From positions 60,602,232 through 60,666,231 of the forward strand of contig JANVCC010000018.1 in the NCBI GenBank assembly GCA_025345505.1: DNA of 64,000 nucleotides, given 5' to 3'. Below the pieces are notes generated by a model. The model worked only from the letters and a program-made list of their open reading frames with translations, was not told the DNA's origin and ran no database searches. Shown in pieces: positions 1-11,862 of the stretch (positions within the stretch are counted from its first letter, which is position 1; each line of letters opens with the position of its first letter). A program made the position numbers and the translations under genes. Source of the stretch: Todiramphus chloris collaris. Lineage: Eukaryota > Chordata > Aves > Coraciiformes > Alcedinidae.

Positions 1-164
1 CTTCCCTTCCCTTCCCTTCCCTTCTTTCTTCTTCTTCTCCTTTTCCTACTTTCTTCTTCTTCTTCTCCTTTTCCTTCTTTCTTCTTCTTCTCCTTTTCCT
101 TCTTTCTCTTTCTCCTTCTCCTTCCCTTTCCCCTCCTCCTCCTCCTCCTCCTCCTCCTCTCCTC
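1..164. repeat. Polypyrimidine simple repeat / small minisatellite
   Basis: The + strand is almost pure C and T. It starts with CTTCC pentamers and passes through three near-identical units of 25, 28 and 25 bp at 24-48, 49-76 and 77-101, each of the form CTTTCTTCTTCTTCTCC followed by TTTTCCT. It ends in a (CCT)n run at about 133-158. Long homopurine/homopyrimidine tracts like this are unstable and can adopt triplex structures. The repeat begins at or before the window edge, so its true length is unknown. Confidence 0.95.
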
Positions 165-1077
165 AAAGACAGCTTGGGAGTGAGGATAGGTAAAGAAATG
201 ATGTCAAAAGAGCCTAATGAGTTTCAGGAATACCAAGATATCTGAAAAAAACTATTTGTAATATGCAATAGATTATTACAGTTAGACTCATGTACCCATG
301 TATATACAAACACACAGACATACACAAACATATACATATATATGAATAGTCTTGGTGCTATTTTAATCTTATATTAATCTCAGGTTTTAATACTGCCAGG
401 TGTTCAAGATGGTTAATCAGTATACTGTGTGCAGGTGATACATATTCAGGAATAGGAAGGAAGGAAGGAACCTGGAGTCACCTGCCTTACTACAATATGT
501 TCACAGGCTATGTTTGATGTATAAGGCAGTACAACAATTCATTAGCAAACTGAAAATAGCTAACCAAGGTGATTTGGACATTCAGCAGCAGTAGTCAGTG
601 CACAGGAGTCAATGCTGCATGTCAGAGATCCTGTATCTGTACCATACCAGACCCTGTAGCTGGAAATAACTATCCATATTCTACATATATAGTGGATTCC
701 AAAGAAGAAGAATAGGCAAGCTCATTCATGACTTAATTTACATCAGATGGATCAAAAGCTCATGTGCACTTCTGCCACGTGGTCCAGACTGATTTCTAAG
801 GTATAGCCTTTCAGTACATCCACATAGCTAAAATCTTACACTAAGTTCTCACATCTCGGTAGTTCTCACATCCCACATCTCAGTATCATCCTTAACTCTG
901 CCTTGGACAGTTATGTCTTGTTTCAGTCATTTCTATTCATGTAGCTTGTGTTTGTCTGAAATGTTTCATGCTTCTTCCTTTTCTCTAACATATAAAATGG
1001 AGACAGGTTCTTTCTGCTTTTATAGCTCTTCACAGCCCATCATGCCTCTTCTCAGCAGTATCAAGTGGTATGTAGAG
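165..1077. other. Non-coding stretch, no gene seen
   Basis: A+T-leaning sequence with a CA/TA-rich patch at about 300-345 and a short GGAA run at 455-470. No coding, RNA or transposon signature is recognisable. Confidence 0.6.
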
Positions 1078-1328
1078 GCAACAGAAACACTGAAAAACAA
1101 GAAAATTGATTTAAACATTCGAAAAAAGCTTTCTTATTGTGAGGGTGGTGGAACACAGGAACAAGTCACTCAGAAAGGTTATGGAGCCTGCATCCTGGAG
1201 ATATTCAAAACCCAGCCAGACATGGTCCTGGACAAAGTACTCTTACTGACCCTGCTTGAACATGGGAGTTGGACTAGATGATTTCAAGAAGTCCCTTCCA
1301 ACCTCAGCAATTCTCTGATTCGATAATC
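1078..1328 (+). mobile_element. CR1 LINE, 3'-end fragment
   Basis: This is the last part of the CR1 reverse-transcriptase ORF plus the short 3' UTR. The translated stretch from about 1110 (LNIRKK, then EIFKTQPD) has the order seen at the CR1 ORF2 C-terminus. It is followed by the hallmark 3' sequence TTGGACTAGATGATTTCAAG and then CCCTTCCAACCTCAG. The 5' side is truncated, as is usual for CR1. The body is diverged and the reading frame no longer matches a full ORF2, so this is a dead copy. The left boundary is approximate. Confidence 0.85.
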
Positions 1329-4300
1329 CTGACTACCATCTCTCGTTCATTACTGACTTGATATATCTTCTTTCCAGAAAACATTGCTAATAGCTTATGC
1401 CACCTAGGAGTTGTATCTCCAAACTTGTCCCCATGCCCAGGAAAAGCCTCCCTATAAACTTCTGCAAAGCTCATCTTTTCAAGACTCCCCTGAAGACTCT
1501 TTGTTGCAGTCTATAAAGCCTATAAAAGTAGGTTGTCAAGATGTAGATAGTTACTGTGTCTACTTGTTACTCTGACTGCACTTCTATGTCTGTTCCTCCT
1601 TTTATAATTCGTGTTGTAAAATGAGACACAAACTATGCTTGGGTTTTGTCCTGCACCTACCACCACTGTTTTCTGTATGTAAGTAGGACTGCTAGACACC
1701 CAATTAAAAGAAAAATAGGTGTATATCTCCAAAAATAATGTATGTTCCATACGGTATGTTCCATATTAGGTTAAAATTAACTACTGTTTTCAGTGTTAAG
1801 GAACAGTTTTGCTAGTGCAAATACACAGAAACTGGAATCTAAGGTATTTGTTTGCTATATGATGCATTTAAGCATCAACAATTCCATGGAATTTAGCCTG
1901 AACTTTATTGGTAACTATGATGGCTGTAATAAATGATGTGACAAAGGTGCCTCAGACTATATTTTCTGGGGTATAAGGAGCAGCTTGAAAAAGAAACCAC
2001 TACTTTTCACAGACGGGTCATTCAGTCAGCCACTTGTGTAGGCTGTTAATATACAGATGGGTTTTGAATCACTTGCCTCCACCCCTATGAACAGGTCTGC
2101 TTCTCCCCTTCTTTTATGGTGATGTGCTGAATGCAATGAGTCAGGCAGATGAAGTTCTGAAGCGGTTTCCATCAGGGGTGGAGCAGCACTATGTCCTAGA
2201 CAGACACACTTCCTCCAACTTACCCTGTGCACTGCAATGTGATCCTGCTGTGTGAGCAGGAGACGTTCCTTTCCCATGTGTTTCTGGCCCACACTGTCAG
2301 CAGAGCTGATGCTGTGTTGAATGTAACTATAATTACACATCCTGCTGTCCCTTTTCTTTGATGCAACAGGGTAGGAGGGAAGACCTTAAACAAGACTGCA
2401 GTTGTAGGTAAACAATTATCTAGCAGGATGTTTGGGAAAGATCATTTTGCTGTTTACACTGCATTACCGACTGTGCAGAAATCAATTACCAACTGGCCCC
2501 TCTTTAATTTTTGATATCTGTATAAACTGCTAAAAGGATGCTACAGCATAAGAAAACTGACTGATCTCTGTGATGAGGGGTCTGCTGAGTCCTGATGCAC
2601 CAAAACCAGCAATGATCTGTACTTGTCTCATATTGATCTCCATTCCAGTAAGGTAGCATCTGGAACAGTCAGAAAATATTGACCTCATATGGTGATACAT
2701 GATACTGATAATAACAATACTTTTGCAGCTTTTAAAATATTAAATTAAAATATTTAATTAATAGCTTTATTAGAGCAATAATATGTCTTAGAAATTTATT
2801 GCATGAGCAGGAGTGTAGAAGATTTTACTTGCTTTTGGCTAGGTATCAAAGTGACATGATACCTATGGTGTCAGGCAGGATGAGATTTTGCTGTATTTCA
2901 CTGCATCCACTTGAAAATAAATAAACATGTGTATGACTGTGGTGTAAAATTCACTGTGTGCATGAAAATATGACTCTTACGTCACCAAAATTAACTTCCC
3001 TGCCTATATTGGTCTCTTTCCAATATTCCATACCCAAAGTCCTTAGAAACATTACATTGGCACAGTTCTGCTGCATGGACAGAATAAAAAAAGACAAAAC
3101 AACCCTTTTCCTAGTGCCTTACATCTATATTCTGCCAAAACATCACCTTGCCCGAAGCATAGAAATGCTCATTTCCTCCTGCCAACCTAATTTTTCTTAT
3201 TCTGGGAATAGAGAGCCATGACTTGGCCAGGTGAAAGTAGGAGAAGCTCTGGTATAGTCAGAGCAAGTTCTGAGACTTGCATACAGAGCATGTTATATGA
3301 TTTTGAAAATATAACCTACAGCTGTTGAAATACGTAATAAATCTAGTGTCCAGAGATGTATTTTGAGAAATAAAACAGCTCAAGCTCCCTGTTAGGCCAG
3401 AACAGAGTTTAGGCACTAAGAAGCTCATCTAAACATAGTTTGTGGAAGTGCCTTCCCCGAAGAAACAAAACCATGCAGCACTGACTTTGTCTGCATTTCA
3501 TGAATGGCCCAGATTTTGCCCCAGCAAGCCCCTGACTCTGCTGATTTAGAGTCCTGATAAGCTGATATCTGAGATTTTCAGCCAGGAAGCAATAGCTTTG
3601 CTTTTGAGGAACTAGGTGTCGTCTTTGAGCTGAGCCTAGCATCTGACTGTCACGCTTCTCTTCTGCTCTGTTCCATCATGCATTCCAGCTAGTGGTCTGA
3701 AACTACAGATGACTTTAAACTCTGTGTTTGATTTAGCCTTGGTTAAGAGTACTTAATTTCACCCTAGGTCTGAAGAGGCTGGGAAAACAACTCTACCATA
3801 TGGCCTGGAAGAGCTCCCAAGTGACCTATGAGTGACTTTTTTTTATCTAAGGCCCCAAATAAGTGCACATCCTTATAACAGACACACCTTGGGGGTAAGC
3901 AATTATCCACAATACAACAAGAAAAATATAAAAAATATGTCACTATAAATTCTTAAATGATCTTGTTTCACTTTATGATCTCAAAGTATTTTCTTTGTTT
4001 GATAAATATTACTCTTGTCTATTTAAAGAACATTGGCTTATTGATGTATGTGGGAAGATGACTTATGGCAATGGTAGAACAAATTCAATTCTCTTTTAAA
4101 TGTGAGCTACTAAGTGGTGCAAAAGAGAATGGGTGCTTCAATGCAAGATCCAGAGTCCAAAGTCTCAGCACTTGTTGCACAATGCTGAAGGACAAACATT
4201 AATGTGACAAACCGAACAAGGTCACTGCCGAGACTTGCTCACTGGAAACTTGCTTCCCTTCATCACTAGGATCATTATTTTTATTTACTTCTAACCAGGA

Positions 4301-6005
4301 AAAAAAAAATTCTGGGCACCTACCTTTTTCACAGGCCTGGCAAAAGCCAGAGAATGTCAATGAATTACTATACAACTTTCCTTGATTTCTAAAAAACTCA
4401 GCTACCATTCAATATTAGCTGAATGTGTTTTGTCTTATCACAGTGGACCTGACATCTTCCTGCACTTTTCATTACATTGATTTCTAAACTTTATGTAACT
4501 TTTTACAGGGACTGGAGGGAAAAGAGAAAATGAGGATTTTAAAAATGCATTGAAACTATGATTAAATACATATCAGTGCCAACCAATAACCCTGCATTAA
4601 TAAGCCGCCTAGCAGTGATAAACAAGTACCATGGAAGAAAAAGTTATTAAAGAATAGATTGAGATCTCATTTTCTGATTTATACTGAGGGATTCTTTTTT
4701 TTTTTTAAATACTGCATTTTAATCATATCTACATCATTATTGATGTCACGAATAGTGCATTGAGCAGCAAGATCTTGTGTTTCCTACACCACAGCCTGGA
4801 TGAGATATCGAGGCTTCATTCACATCCAGCACCCTCACTTCCAGACAGATTCAGAGGTCACTGCACCCTGTCTAGAACCAATAACACAATTGCCCAGTGT
4901 GACAGTCTCATCTCCTGACTCCCTGCTGGCCATGATCCCGGGGCAGACAGTTTGATGTCAGCAGTCCTGGACTAGACAGGTGTTCCCAGCCACCTGAAGA
5001 TGAGCATTCCCCAAACCATTACCCCTCTATTTAAGCCAGAGGTGAGGACTGTCACTAAGCTACTAACCCACTCTGTGTACCAAGGTCCTCAATATAGCTT
5101 GTATTTATATTAAAGTGCTCTGTAGACACTGAAGCTACCTCTCCAGCATTGCTGCCCTACTTTTGTGCTGGCTGCAGTCAGCATAGGTTCCTCTGTCCCC
5201 TCCATCCCTGCCTTACAGCCCTGGAAATTTGACCAGGTGCATTAGTAATGGGATTTCCTTCCTGTGAATAATGGCACCATGAACAGAAACTTGTATTTAA
5301 AGGACCTGTGATTTGCTCTGCTGTAACAATAATTTTTTTTTCTTGAAGGACAAGAGCAACTGAGGTTCTGACACCTTTATAATTATATAAAATGCATAAT
5401 AAAATTTTCTTTTAGATCTCCAACTTGTACGTTGAGGTCAATAGGAAACACATCACACTGTGATCAAGGACAGTACAATGCCCTTAAACTCAGTTTTCAG
5501 AACTCATATGTTCCCACTCTCAAAGCCTGATGGGCTGCACAGAAAAATAAACCCTCTTATACTATCTATCATCATGCATGCATATAATTCAGGTTGCTCT
5601 GCTGTCTTTTTGGAGCCCATGAAAATACAAGCAATGATTCCTCTCCACTCTTCCTAAATAAATACCTGTTGTGCTGTGAGTGCCAGTGCTCCCCAGTCTC
5701 TGCAGAATAGGCATAAAGAAAGAACTGTGGCTCATACATGACCTTTCATTAAAAAAAAAAAAATTAAATAGCATCTAGTGGGAAAACTTTTTGCTCCTTC
5801 TGTGTTTTGGCAATATGCAAGAATTGGAAAAGCTATTTTGCAGTGGTATTACCAGCTAGCACTTCACTCACATTCAAAGTCATCTGATAAGCTTACATAT
5901 TAACCATGCTGATTTACGTTAACACTTAGCCATGGTGACAAGTACTCTTTGCACTTTCTGCACACTGGCACTTTGTCTTTCTGCTTGCAAGGAATTCAAG
6001 TAGAG
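1329..6005. other. Non-coding stretch, no gene seen
   Basis: About 4.7 kb without a recognisable exon or transposon. Open frames are all short (104 codons or fewer) and show no known domain. An A+T-rich, partly palindromic patch lies at about 2728-2765. Several short poly(A) or poly(T) runs occur, for example near 4690 and 5750. Strongly diverged ancient repeats could be hidden here and would not be visible by eye. Confidence 0.5.
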
Positions 6006-6127
6006 ATTAGTGACGTTAATGAGGAAGAATAAGAGGGTGGATGTAGGCAAATCTTGAGATATTGGCAGGTATCAAATAAGTCTGCAAAGACAACAAGCAG
6101 AAAATACTGATTAACACTCAAAACAGA
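6006..6127 (+). repeat. Unidentified ~122-bp repeat, copy A
   Basis: This segment is collinear with 7326-7448, about 1.32 kb downstream in the same orientation. Both copies share TGACGTTAAT (6011-6020 here, 7331-7340 there). They then show matching blocks in the same order and spacing: a GGATG/AGATG block, CAAATCTTGAGAT against CAAGCCTAAGAT, ACAAGCAGAAAATACTGATT against GCAAACAGAAGGTATTGATT, and finally ACAG. Many differences are transitions, which suggests an old pair. Similarity may continue weakly for about 40 bp on the right. The family is not recognised. It could be an old local duplication or two insertions of one interspersed element. Confidence 0.65.
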
Positions 6128-7325
6128 TTTCACTTTAATCAAAATACAATGCTTGATGATTCAGTCCTGTCTGGTTTTGTATGTCTTTTTTAAACCATTG
6201 TTAAGCCTTTTTTTGCATAAGGAATTTCATTCTTCTTAATTTTGTTACAAATATTGAGAATTTTTTTTTTCCCCTTGTCTTGTTCTAACACAGATATTAT
6301 AAAATTTAAGCCCAAAACACACAGTTAAAAAGTGAAAGTCTCATAATTCAGATACTAATACCCTCTCTGGAGGTCCAAGAGCCTGCTTTTCTCTAAATCA
6401 GAGAAAATGCAGTTGTCATTACTGCTCAGAAATACAGTAAAGGTGTTTACTCTGTCTTTACCCTCTGCAGCTTCTGCAGCATTTTGTTACTGCAAACAGA
6501 GAGGCCTACCTGAAGCAGAGCAATATGACTTAGCCAGACTATAAACCTAGCTGAACAAATGACCAGCTACAAGTCCTTTGCCTGTTTGCTACTCCAAAAC
6601 ACCAAACTATGCACACGTTCTTCCCCAACCGCAGCTGTGTGCTACCTGTCTCCTAAGAGAAAGCAGAATAAACTATTTCATATCTATGACACATGTTTCC
6701 ACCAAGGCAAATAATACAAGGTAGCCAAAGTGCTATAAGCTCACACCCAAACTGAGACACATTTTGTGAAGCTGCCTGACGGCAAAAGCAAAGCACACAG
6801 CACATGTTCTGTTCTTGGAGAGTACAGGACTGGGCTGTGGCAAAATATTAACTTGAAGGGACAGGGTAGCTCTGAGGTGTCAGGCAATGCAGGGGACAGG
6901 ATGAGGCAGGCAGTGCCAGGGATGCAACATGAAGGAGGCAAAGAACTGAAGCACATTCCAAGGCTGGTGGTCCTGAAGGGTATGTGCAGAAAAAGGCAGA
7001 AACTTGGAGTCCTGCCTTTAACAAAAAACTGGGAACCCCTGCCTTTGTTCATACTGACCTCCCTGTTAGTCAATCATGTAACTGTGTCCTCAGATGAAAG
7101 GTCAAAAGCTAGACAAAGAGATGACTGTTGTCAGACTCTCCTGTCATGGATCACTTAGGGAGCGGCCACTGATCCATTCTCTGGCACCAAGGGATCAAAT
7201 CCATGATTCCTAAAATATTTCTGATTAACATGTTCTGCAGAGCCAGGCTTGGCTGTGTAGCCAGGTAGTTTTCTCTAAAGAGCCCACTGTTGCTAGAGCT
7301 AACGTTTACTTAGCTGCAGGTGGAT
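6128..7325. other. Non-coding stretch between repeat copies A and B
   Basis: Two overlapping antisense open frames (6766-7158 on +, 130 codons; 6741-7073 on -, 110 codons) lie in slightly G+C-richer sequence. Neither shows a recognisable domain. Opposite-strand open frames covering the same bases argue for compositional chance rather than a gene. Confidence 0.45.
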
Positions 7326-7448
7326 GCCAGTGACGTTAATAGAGACGGATAGGAGGGGAGATGGAAGCCAAGCCTAAGATAACCAGTGAAGATTAGACAG
7401 GCATACAAAGGTAGCAAACAGAAGGTATTGATTGGCACTTAGCACAGG
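7326..7448 (+). repeat. Unidentified ~122-bp repeat, copy B
   Basis: Second member of the pair described at 6006-6127. TGACGTTAAT lies at 7331-7340 and the element ends near the TTGGCACTTAGCACAG block. The offset from copy A stays at 1320-1321 bp along the whole match, so there has been almost no net insertion or deletion despite many substitutions. Confidence 0.65.
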
Positions 7449-10400
7449 ACAGTACTCCCAAGCGAGAGCACTCAGCTGACTCAGGAGGCTGTATTTTTCC
7501 TCTCACAGTTTCATGAAGTCATTTCAGCAATTTCACCCTGTTGCCTCTTTCTCTGCTGGCAAATTATAATAATTGCTTTCTTCATAATATTCCTTTTCCA
7601 AGTCAGAGAAATAGTCATGGCCATTCAAACTTTGTTCCATTAGTTTCCCCGAGTTTTGTGTCATACTGTTGGTTTTATTTGCCAATGACTTTGCTGATCT
7701 CCTCTGAGCTCCCTGACAGTTGTTCAGTTTAAAAGAGAAATGTCAATGCTAATGCTAGTAATCTCATCCAGACCTTCCTCAGGTAGTATAGGATAGACCA
7801 ACTACACCACACAGCTCCTGCTGTGGTGACACATACCCAGGTGTATGGTGTGGTAGCAGCATGCTTGTAACTTGAACAAGCATGCATCAATAAAACCCAT
7901 GCCAGCTGCTCTCTTTCAACAGAAACGCCTGTATTTCCTAGTCCTGTGTCCCACTGTACATTTGGAGTGCATGAGGCAGAAGGGACAAAGACCTTATAGG
8001 ATTTCTGACCAACCATTGAAGCATGGCTGGCAAGAAGATGGGATTTAGGGAGTGAACCATACAACAAGAAGGCAGGTGGGACTCTGGTGACAAGTCAGTA
8101 ACAAATACTGACTGTCCAAGAAACTAGCAACATAGCAAAAAGGATACCTTATGCATAGCCTCCTTTACATCAGAAATACTGGCATTAAAGCAGAACTTCA
8201 GAATATTCAAGCAGAAAAACTAGGGAAACCTTTTCTAATTGATGTTGATTAGAGGATCAGTGACTTCTGCAGCTGACCTTAGATTTTACAGCTTAAAACA
8301 CATTTTTGTTCTACTCTTACAAATCCCCAAATGAATGCAGAGGCCCTACTGTATTCTTCATATAAGTTTTACTGGGCTCATAGATACAATATATGGCAAA
8401 GGAGGTTGCTGTTTGCCTTGTGACTCCCTAGAGTAGTATACTGAATATCAGTTTTAGCTCTTTCTGTCTTTTTTAACAAGGGACCTCATCCTAGAAGAAT
8501 ATACACTCAAATCCTCTATTGTATGAGGATTTCATTTACATTACAAGAACAACATATTTCACTGAAAGACCATCACCAACAAGCTGAGCACATCTGCCAT
8601 TGGCAATCCAGGTCATGCTGACCTCAGACAGCTGCAAATGCAGCAGCAGAAGCAGACTTGGATTTGTGGAGGGAGGGGCAAAGTCACAGAGCTGCAGCTT
8701 TCCAGTTAGTACAATCACGGAGTGTGTGTGTGTGTGTCTGTATCCGTATCCGTGTGCTCCTGACACAAACACTGTGATTTTCAGATTGAGACTGCAGTAA
8801 ACCCTGCTGAAACTGAATTCTTTCCTGACATAAGTGAGGTGGAGTTACAAAGGTAGGCAAGAGTCAATATATGTATCTGAACAATAACAACAAAAACTGC
8901 CAAAGTCATAACAATGCTACAGAAGACACTACAAAAAGCTGAGGGAAGATGAAGTGAAGGCAGACCCCCACCAGGGCCACAGAATAGCACCACTTTTCCA
9001 CATATGTAGCATTCTGGATCAGTGTTAAATTAATTTCAAATTTCCTAACCTCTACCTAAGCCTCTCATTTATTTAAATGTCATATAAAGACTGCTGGGGT
9101 CAAATTCTTCCTTTTTCTTTTTTAAGAAAATTAAAATATGCATCCAGAATAGATTTGTATTTTGCATTATCTGAGCTGGGAAGTGAAGAAAGATGAAACA
9201 TGGTAATGGAAAAAGAGTTTGAGATTCTCAATAAGGATGAAGAAAAATAACAATAGGAGAATTAAAAACCCAGAAAGTGAATGGTTGGAAGAGGGAAGAG
9301 ACCTAAAGAAACAATGTCGTGTGCTGCAACCCAGGGGAAACATTGCTTTCTTACATTGTAAGGCCATGACACCATGAACCCCAGTGTCACTTAAGCCAGC
9401 ATCTGTCTCCTCACCCTTAGATGTGGAAAACATAAGATAAAGAACAAGCAACAGTCATTGTATGACTACTTTACAGAAGAAGGATGTAGACTGAAAAGCA
9501 ACTTGTAAGAGAAGCAAAGAAACTCTTAAACTGTTTTATCTCTGCCTTTTTGAATCCAAAGGCCCTTATCCCACAACCAGCTGCAGCAATGGGGTATCTC
9601 TGGACAGTCATGCAAGAAACTTTCAAACATGGGGCAAGTAGATTGTATTAACAAAACATATTAATGACAAAATAACCCAGAGTAAATTATTTTGGTTTTT
9701 ACAAGTCCTCTTCCACATCCATGATACTAATAAGCAGTCAGGAAAAAAACTTTATTTTATTTCTTGCAACGTGTAACTGTGCAATAGAAATATCTGCAGA
9801 CTTAAGCAATACTATTCCATAGTTTGTTCAGGTCTAGAATAGGACCTCAGTATTGTGGATACAGGGGATGGATAAAAGGCCTTTTACTCCTTTTTAGTAC
9901 CAGCCATTGAGCAAACACCTCCATGTCAAAAGAAGCAAGTCATATAGCTGCAAAGTCTTCTCAGTTATGTTAGGACTCTACTCCCACCCCCACTACCCGC
10001 AGACCCAAAAATCTAAGTCTACAATATTGAGTAGGAGATGAAAAACATCTTTATCCCTGTGCAAAGGATCTAGACAAGTAGATCCTGTGAATATTAAAGG
10101 CAGAAAACTAACCTTGGAAGATACTTAAAAAAGCCAGTGTGAAGCTGATAGGCCCTGGTTACCAAAACCAAAAGAAACAAACAGAGTGAAACTTCACAAA
10201 AAAAAAAAAAAAACAAACTTGGATCTGCATTGTACCTCTGAATACTACTTTAAGCATCAGTTCTTTTCAGTCAAGCTATGGCATTTTTTCAAATTTCTCA
10301 AAGGATTTGGATGGTCTATTGTGGCCAGAGAGTGATCTGGCTTCACTTCCCACAAATCAGTATCAAATGCAGAGAAGCAACCTGCTACACAGGCATTTTG

Positions 10401-11041
10401 CAGACTAAAATAGTGCAGAGCCTAATCAGGAATCTCATGTCAGGAAACAGGCCTTCCTACAACAGGAAGCGTAGGAAAGACTACTGGAGACAGTCGTCCA
10501 AAAGCAGTCGCTTTGCCAAAAAAGACAAAATGGCTGTATACTGGCAACTCCTGCAGCAGGAAATCGCTGAATTAAGCGCTCAATCTACAGAGCAATTTAG
10601 TATGTCATCTGCTTCCTGGCAACAGATATTTAGAATCGTTTTTACATTGCATTTCATCTCTATCTCATAATCAAGTTGAGGACAGTGTCCTCTCCAGTAA
10701 GCAAAGAGGCCAAGGTCAGAAGCTTCTCTGAATCATACCCAGAATAAATATTTTTAACCCCTTTCCTTTCTCCATTTTCATCATTTTAGCATTTCTAATT
10801 TAGAGGCCTGACATTCCTGTTTCTACTCTGATTTGGGGCCAGGGCAGACTGAGTCACTGATACAATGTCTGCCAAAGTTAACTGGGGCCTGCATGGGACT
10901 GTACAACACAGCCTGATAGAAAGTAAATATCACATGCCATAGTGAAACGGGGAAAAGGAGGATGATGGATTCTCTCTGTGATTTGTTTGATGGAGGGTCA
11001 GGAAACTTTTCAGGAAGTTTCTTGCAGGTGTATATAAAAAT
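7449..11041. other. Non-coding stretch with inverted repeats and a GT microsatellite
   Basis: No gene is recognised. Visible structure includes an inverted repeat at 7806-7828, a perfect 10-bp-stem hairpin at 7859-7885, a short (GT)n at 8722-8737 followed by two TATCCG units, and a poly(A) run at about 10198-10213. A 130-codon open frame at 10278-10670 (+) is rich in basic residues in the middle (RKRRKDYWR) but matches nothing I know. It starts just after the poly(A) run and is probably chance. Confidence 0.5.
7859..7885. repeat. Perfect inverted repeat (10-bp arms, 7-nt loop)
   Basis: The arms GCATGCTTGT (7859-7868) and ACAAGCATGC (7876-7885) are exact reverse complements around AACTTGA. 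A second imperfect inverted repeat, CACCACACAGC against GCTGTGGTG, lies 30 bp upstream at 7806-7828. The function is unknown. A small structured element or chance are both possible. Confidence 0.8.
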
Positions 11042-11173
11042 AGGAAGGAAGGAAGGAAGGAAGGAAGGAAGGAAGGAAGGAAGGAAGGNNNNNNNNNNAG
11101 GAAGGAAGGAAGGAAGGAAGGAAGGAAGGAAGGAAGGAAGGAAGGAAGGAAGGAAGGAAGGAAGGAAGGAAGG
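11042..11173. repeat. (GGAA)n microsatellite interrupted by an assembly gap
   Basis: An uninterrupted AGGA tetranucleotide array occurs on both sides of 10 N. It runs 47 bp before and 75 bp after the gap. Frames through it encode only repeated GRKE or LPSF units and are not genes. Confidence 0.97.
11089..11098. other. Assembly gap (10 N)
   Basis: Ten N lie inside the GGAA array. The round number suggests a placeholder, so the true array length is unknown. Confidence 0.95.
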
Positions 11174-11260
11174 CTTTTTTTCTTTGGGGCCTAATTATTG
11201 ATGCAAACAAAATATTGGTTCTGTTCTCTCATTGATTCCTTAAGCCTTACTGAAGACAGA

Positions 11261-11862
11261 ATCACAAAGTCACAAGATGGTTGAGGTTGGAAGGGACTTC
11301 TGGTGGTCATCTGGTCCAACTTCTTCGCTCAAGCAGAGTCATCTAGAGTCAGCTGCACTGTGTGCAGCAGCTTTTGAATATCTTCTAGGTTAGATACTCC
11401 ACAAAAAAATGTGCCAGTGGTCAGTCACCTTCACAGTAGAAAAGTGTATCCTGTGTACTAAAGTGTGTTTCACTTTGTGCCCATTGTTTTTGTCCTATCA
11501 CACTAGGCACCACTGAAAATGAAAACAGCGGGCTTCATCCACTTTACATCATCCTTCAGGTATTCATATACATCAGTAAGATCCCCTTAAGCCTGCTCTT
11601 CTCTAGGCTGGACAGTCCCAGCTCTCCTAATATATGGGATGCTCCAATCCCTTAATTATATTTGTAGCCCTTCACTGGACTCTTTCCAATATGTCCATGA
11701 CTTTTCTGTACTGAGGAGTCCAGAACTGGACCCAGCACTCCAGATGTGGCCTCACTAGTAATGAGTAGAGGGGAAGGATTGCCTCCCTCAGCCTGCTGGC
11801 AACACTCTTAATGCAGCTCAGGATACCATTAGTCTCCTTTGCAGCAAGACACATCTGACACA
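11261..11862 (-). mobile_element. CR1 LINE, 5'-truncated, reverse orientation
   Basis: Read on the minus strand, this is the 3' roughly 600 bp of a CR1. Its 3' end (here at the left) carries the CR1 signature GGTTGGAAGGGACTTCTGG and then TCATCTGGTCCAAC. At the right, the minus-strand frame 11672-11863 gives the conserved thumb region of CR1 ORF2: CLAAKETNGILSCIKSVASR, then LPLYSLLVRPHLE and VQFWTPQYRK. The ORF is broken downstream by stops and small indels, so the copy is inactive. It sits about 90 bp from the GGAA microsatellite. Confidence 0.93.

Noticed and set aside
10190-10215. Poly(A) run as the tail of a processed pseudogene
   Set aside because: The sequence before it resembles no transcript I know and has no poly(A) signal at the usual distance or target-site duplication.
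10962-11210. Open frames encoding GRKE or LPSF repeats
   Set aside because: They are translations of the GGAA microsatellite and cross the assembly gap; not genes.
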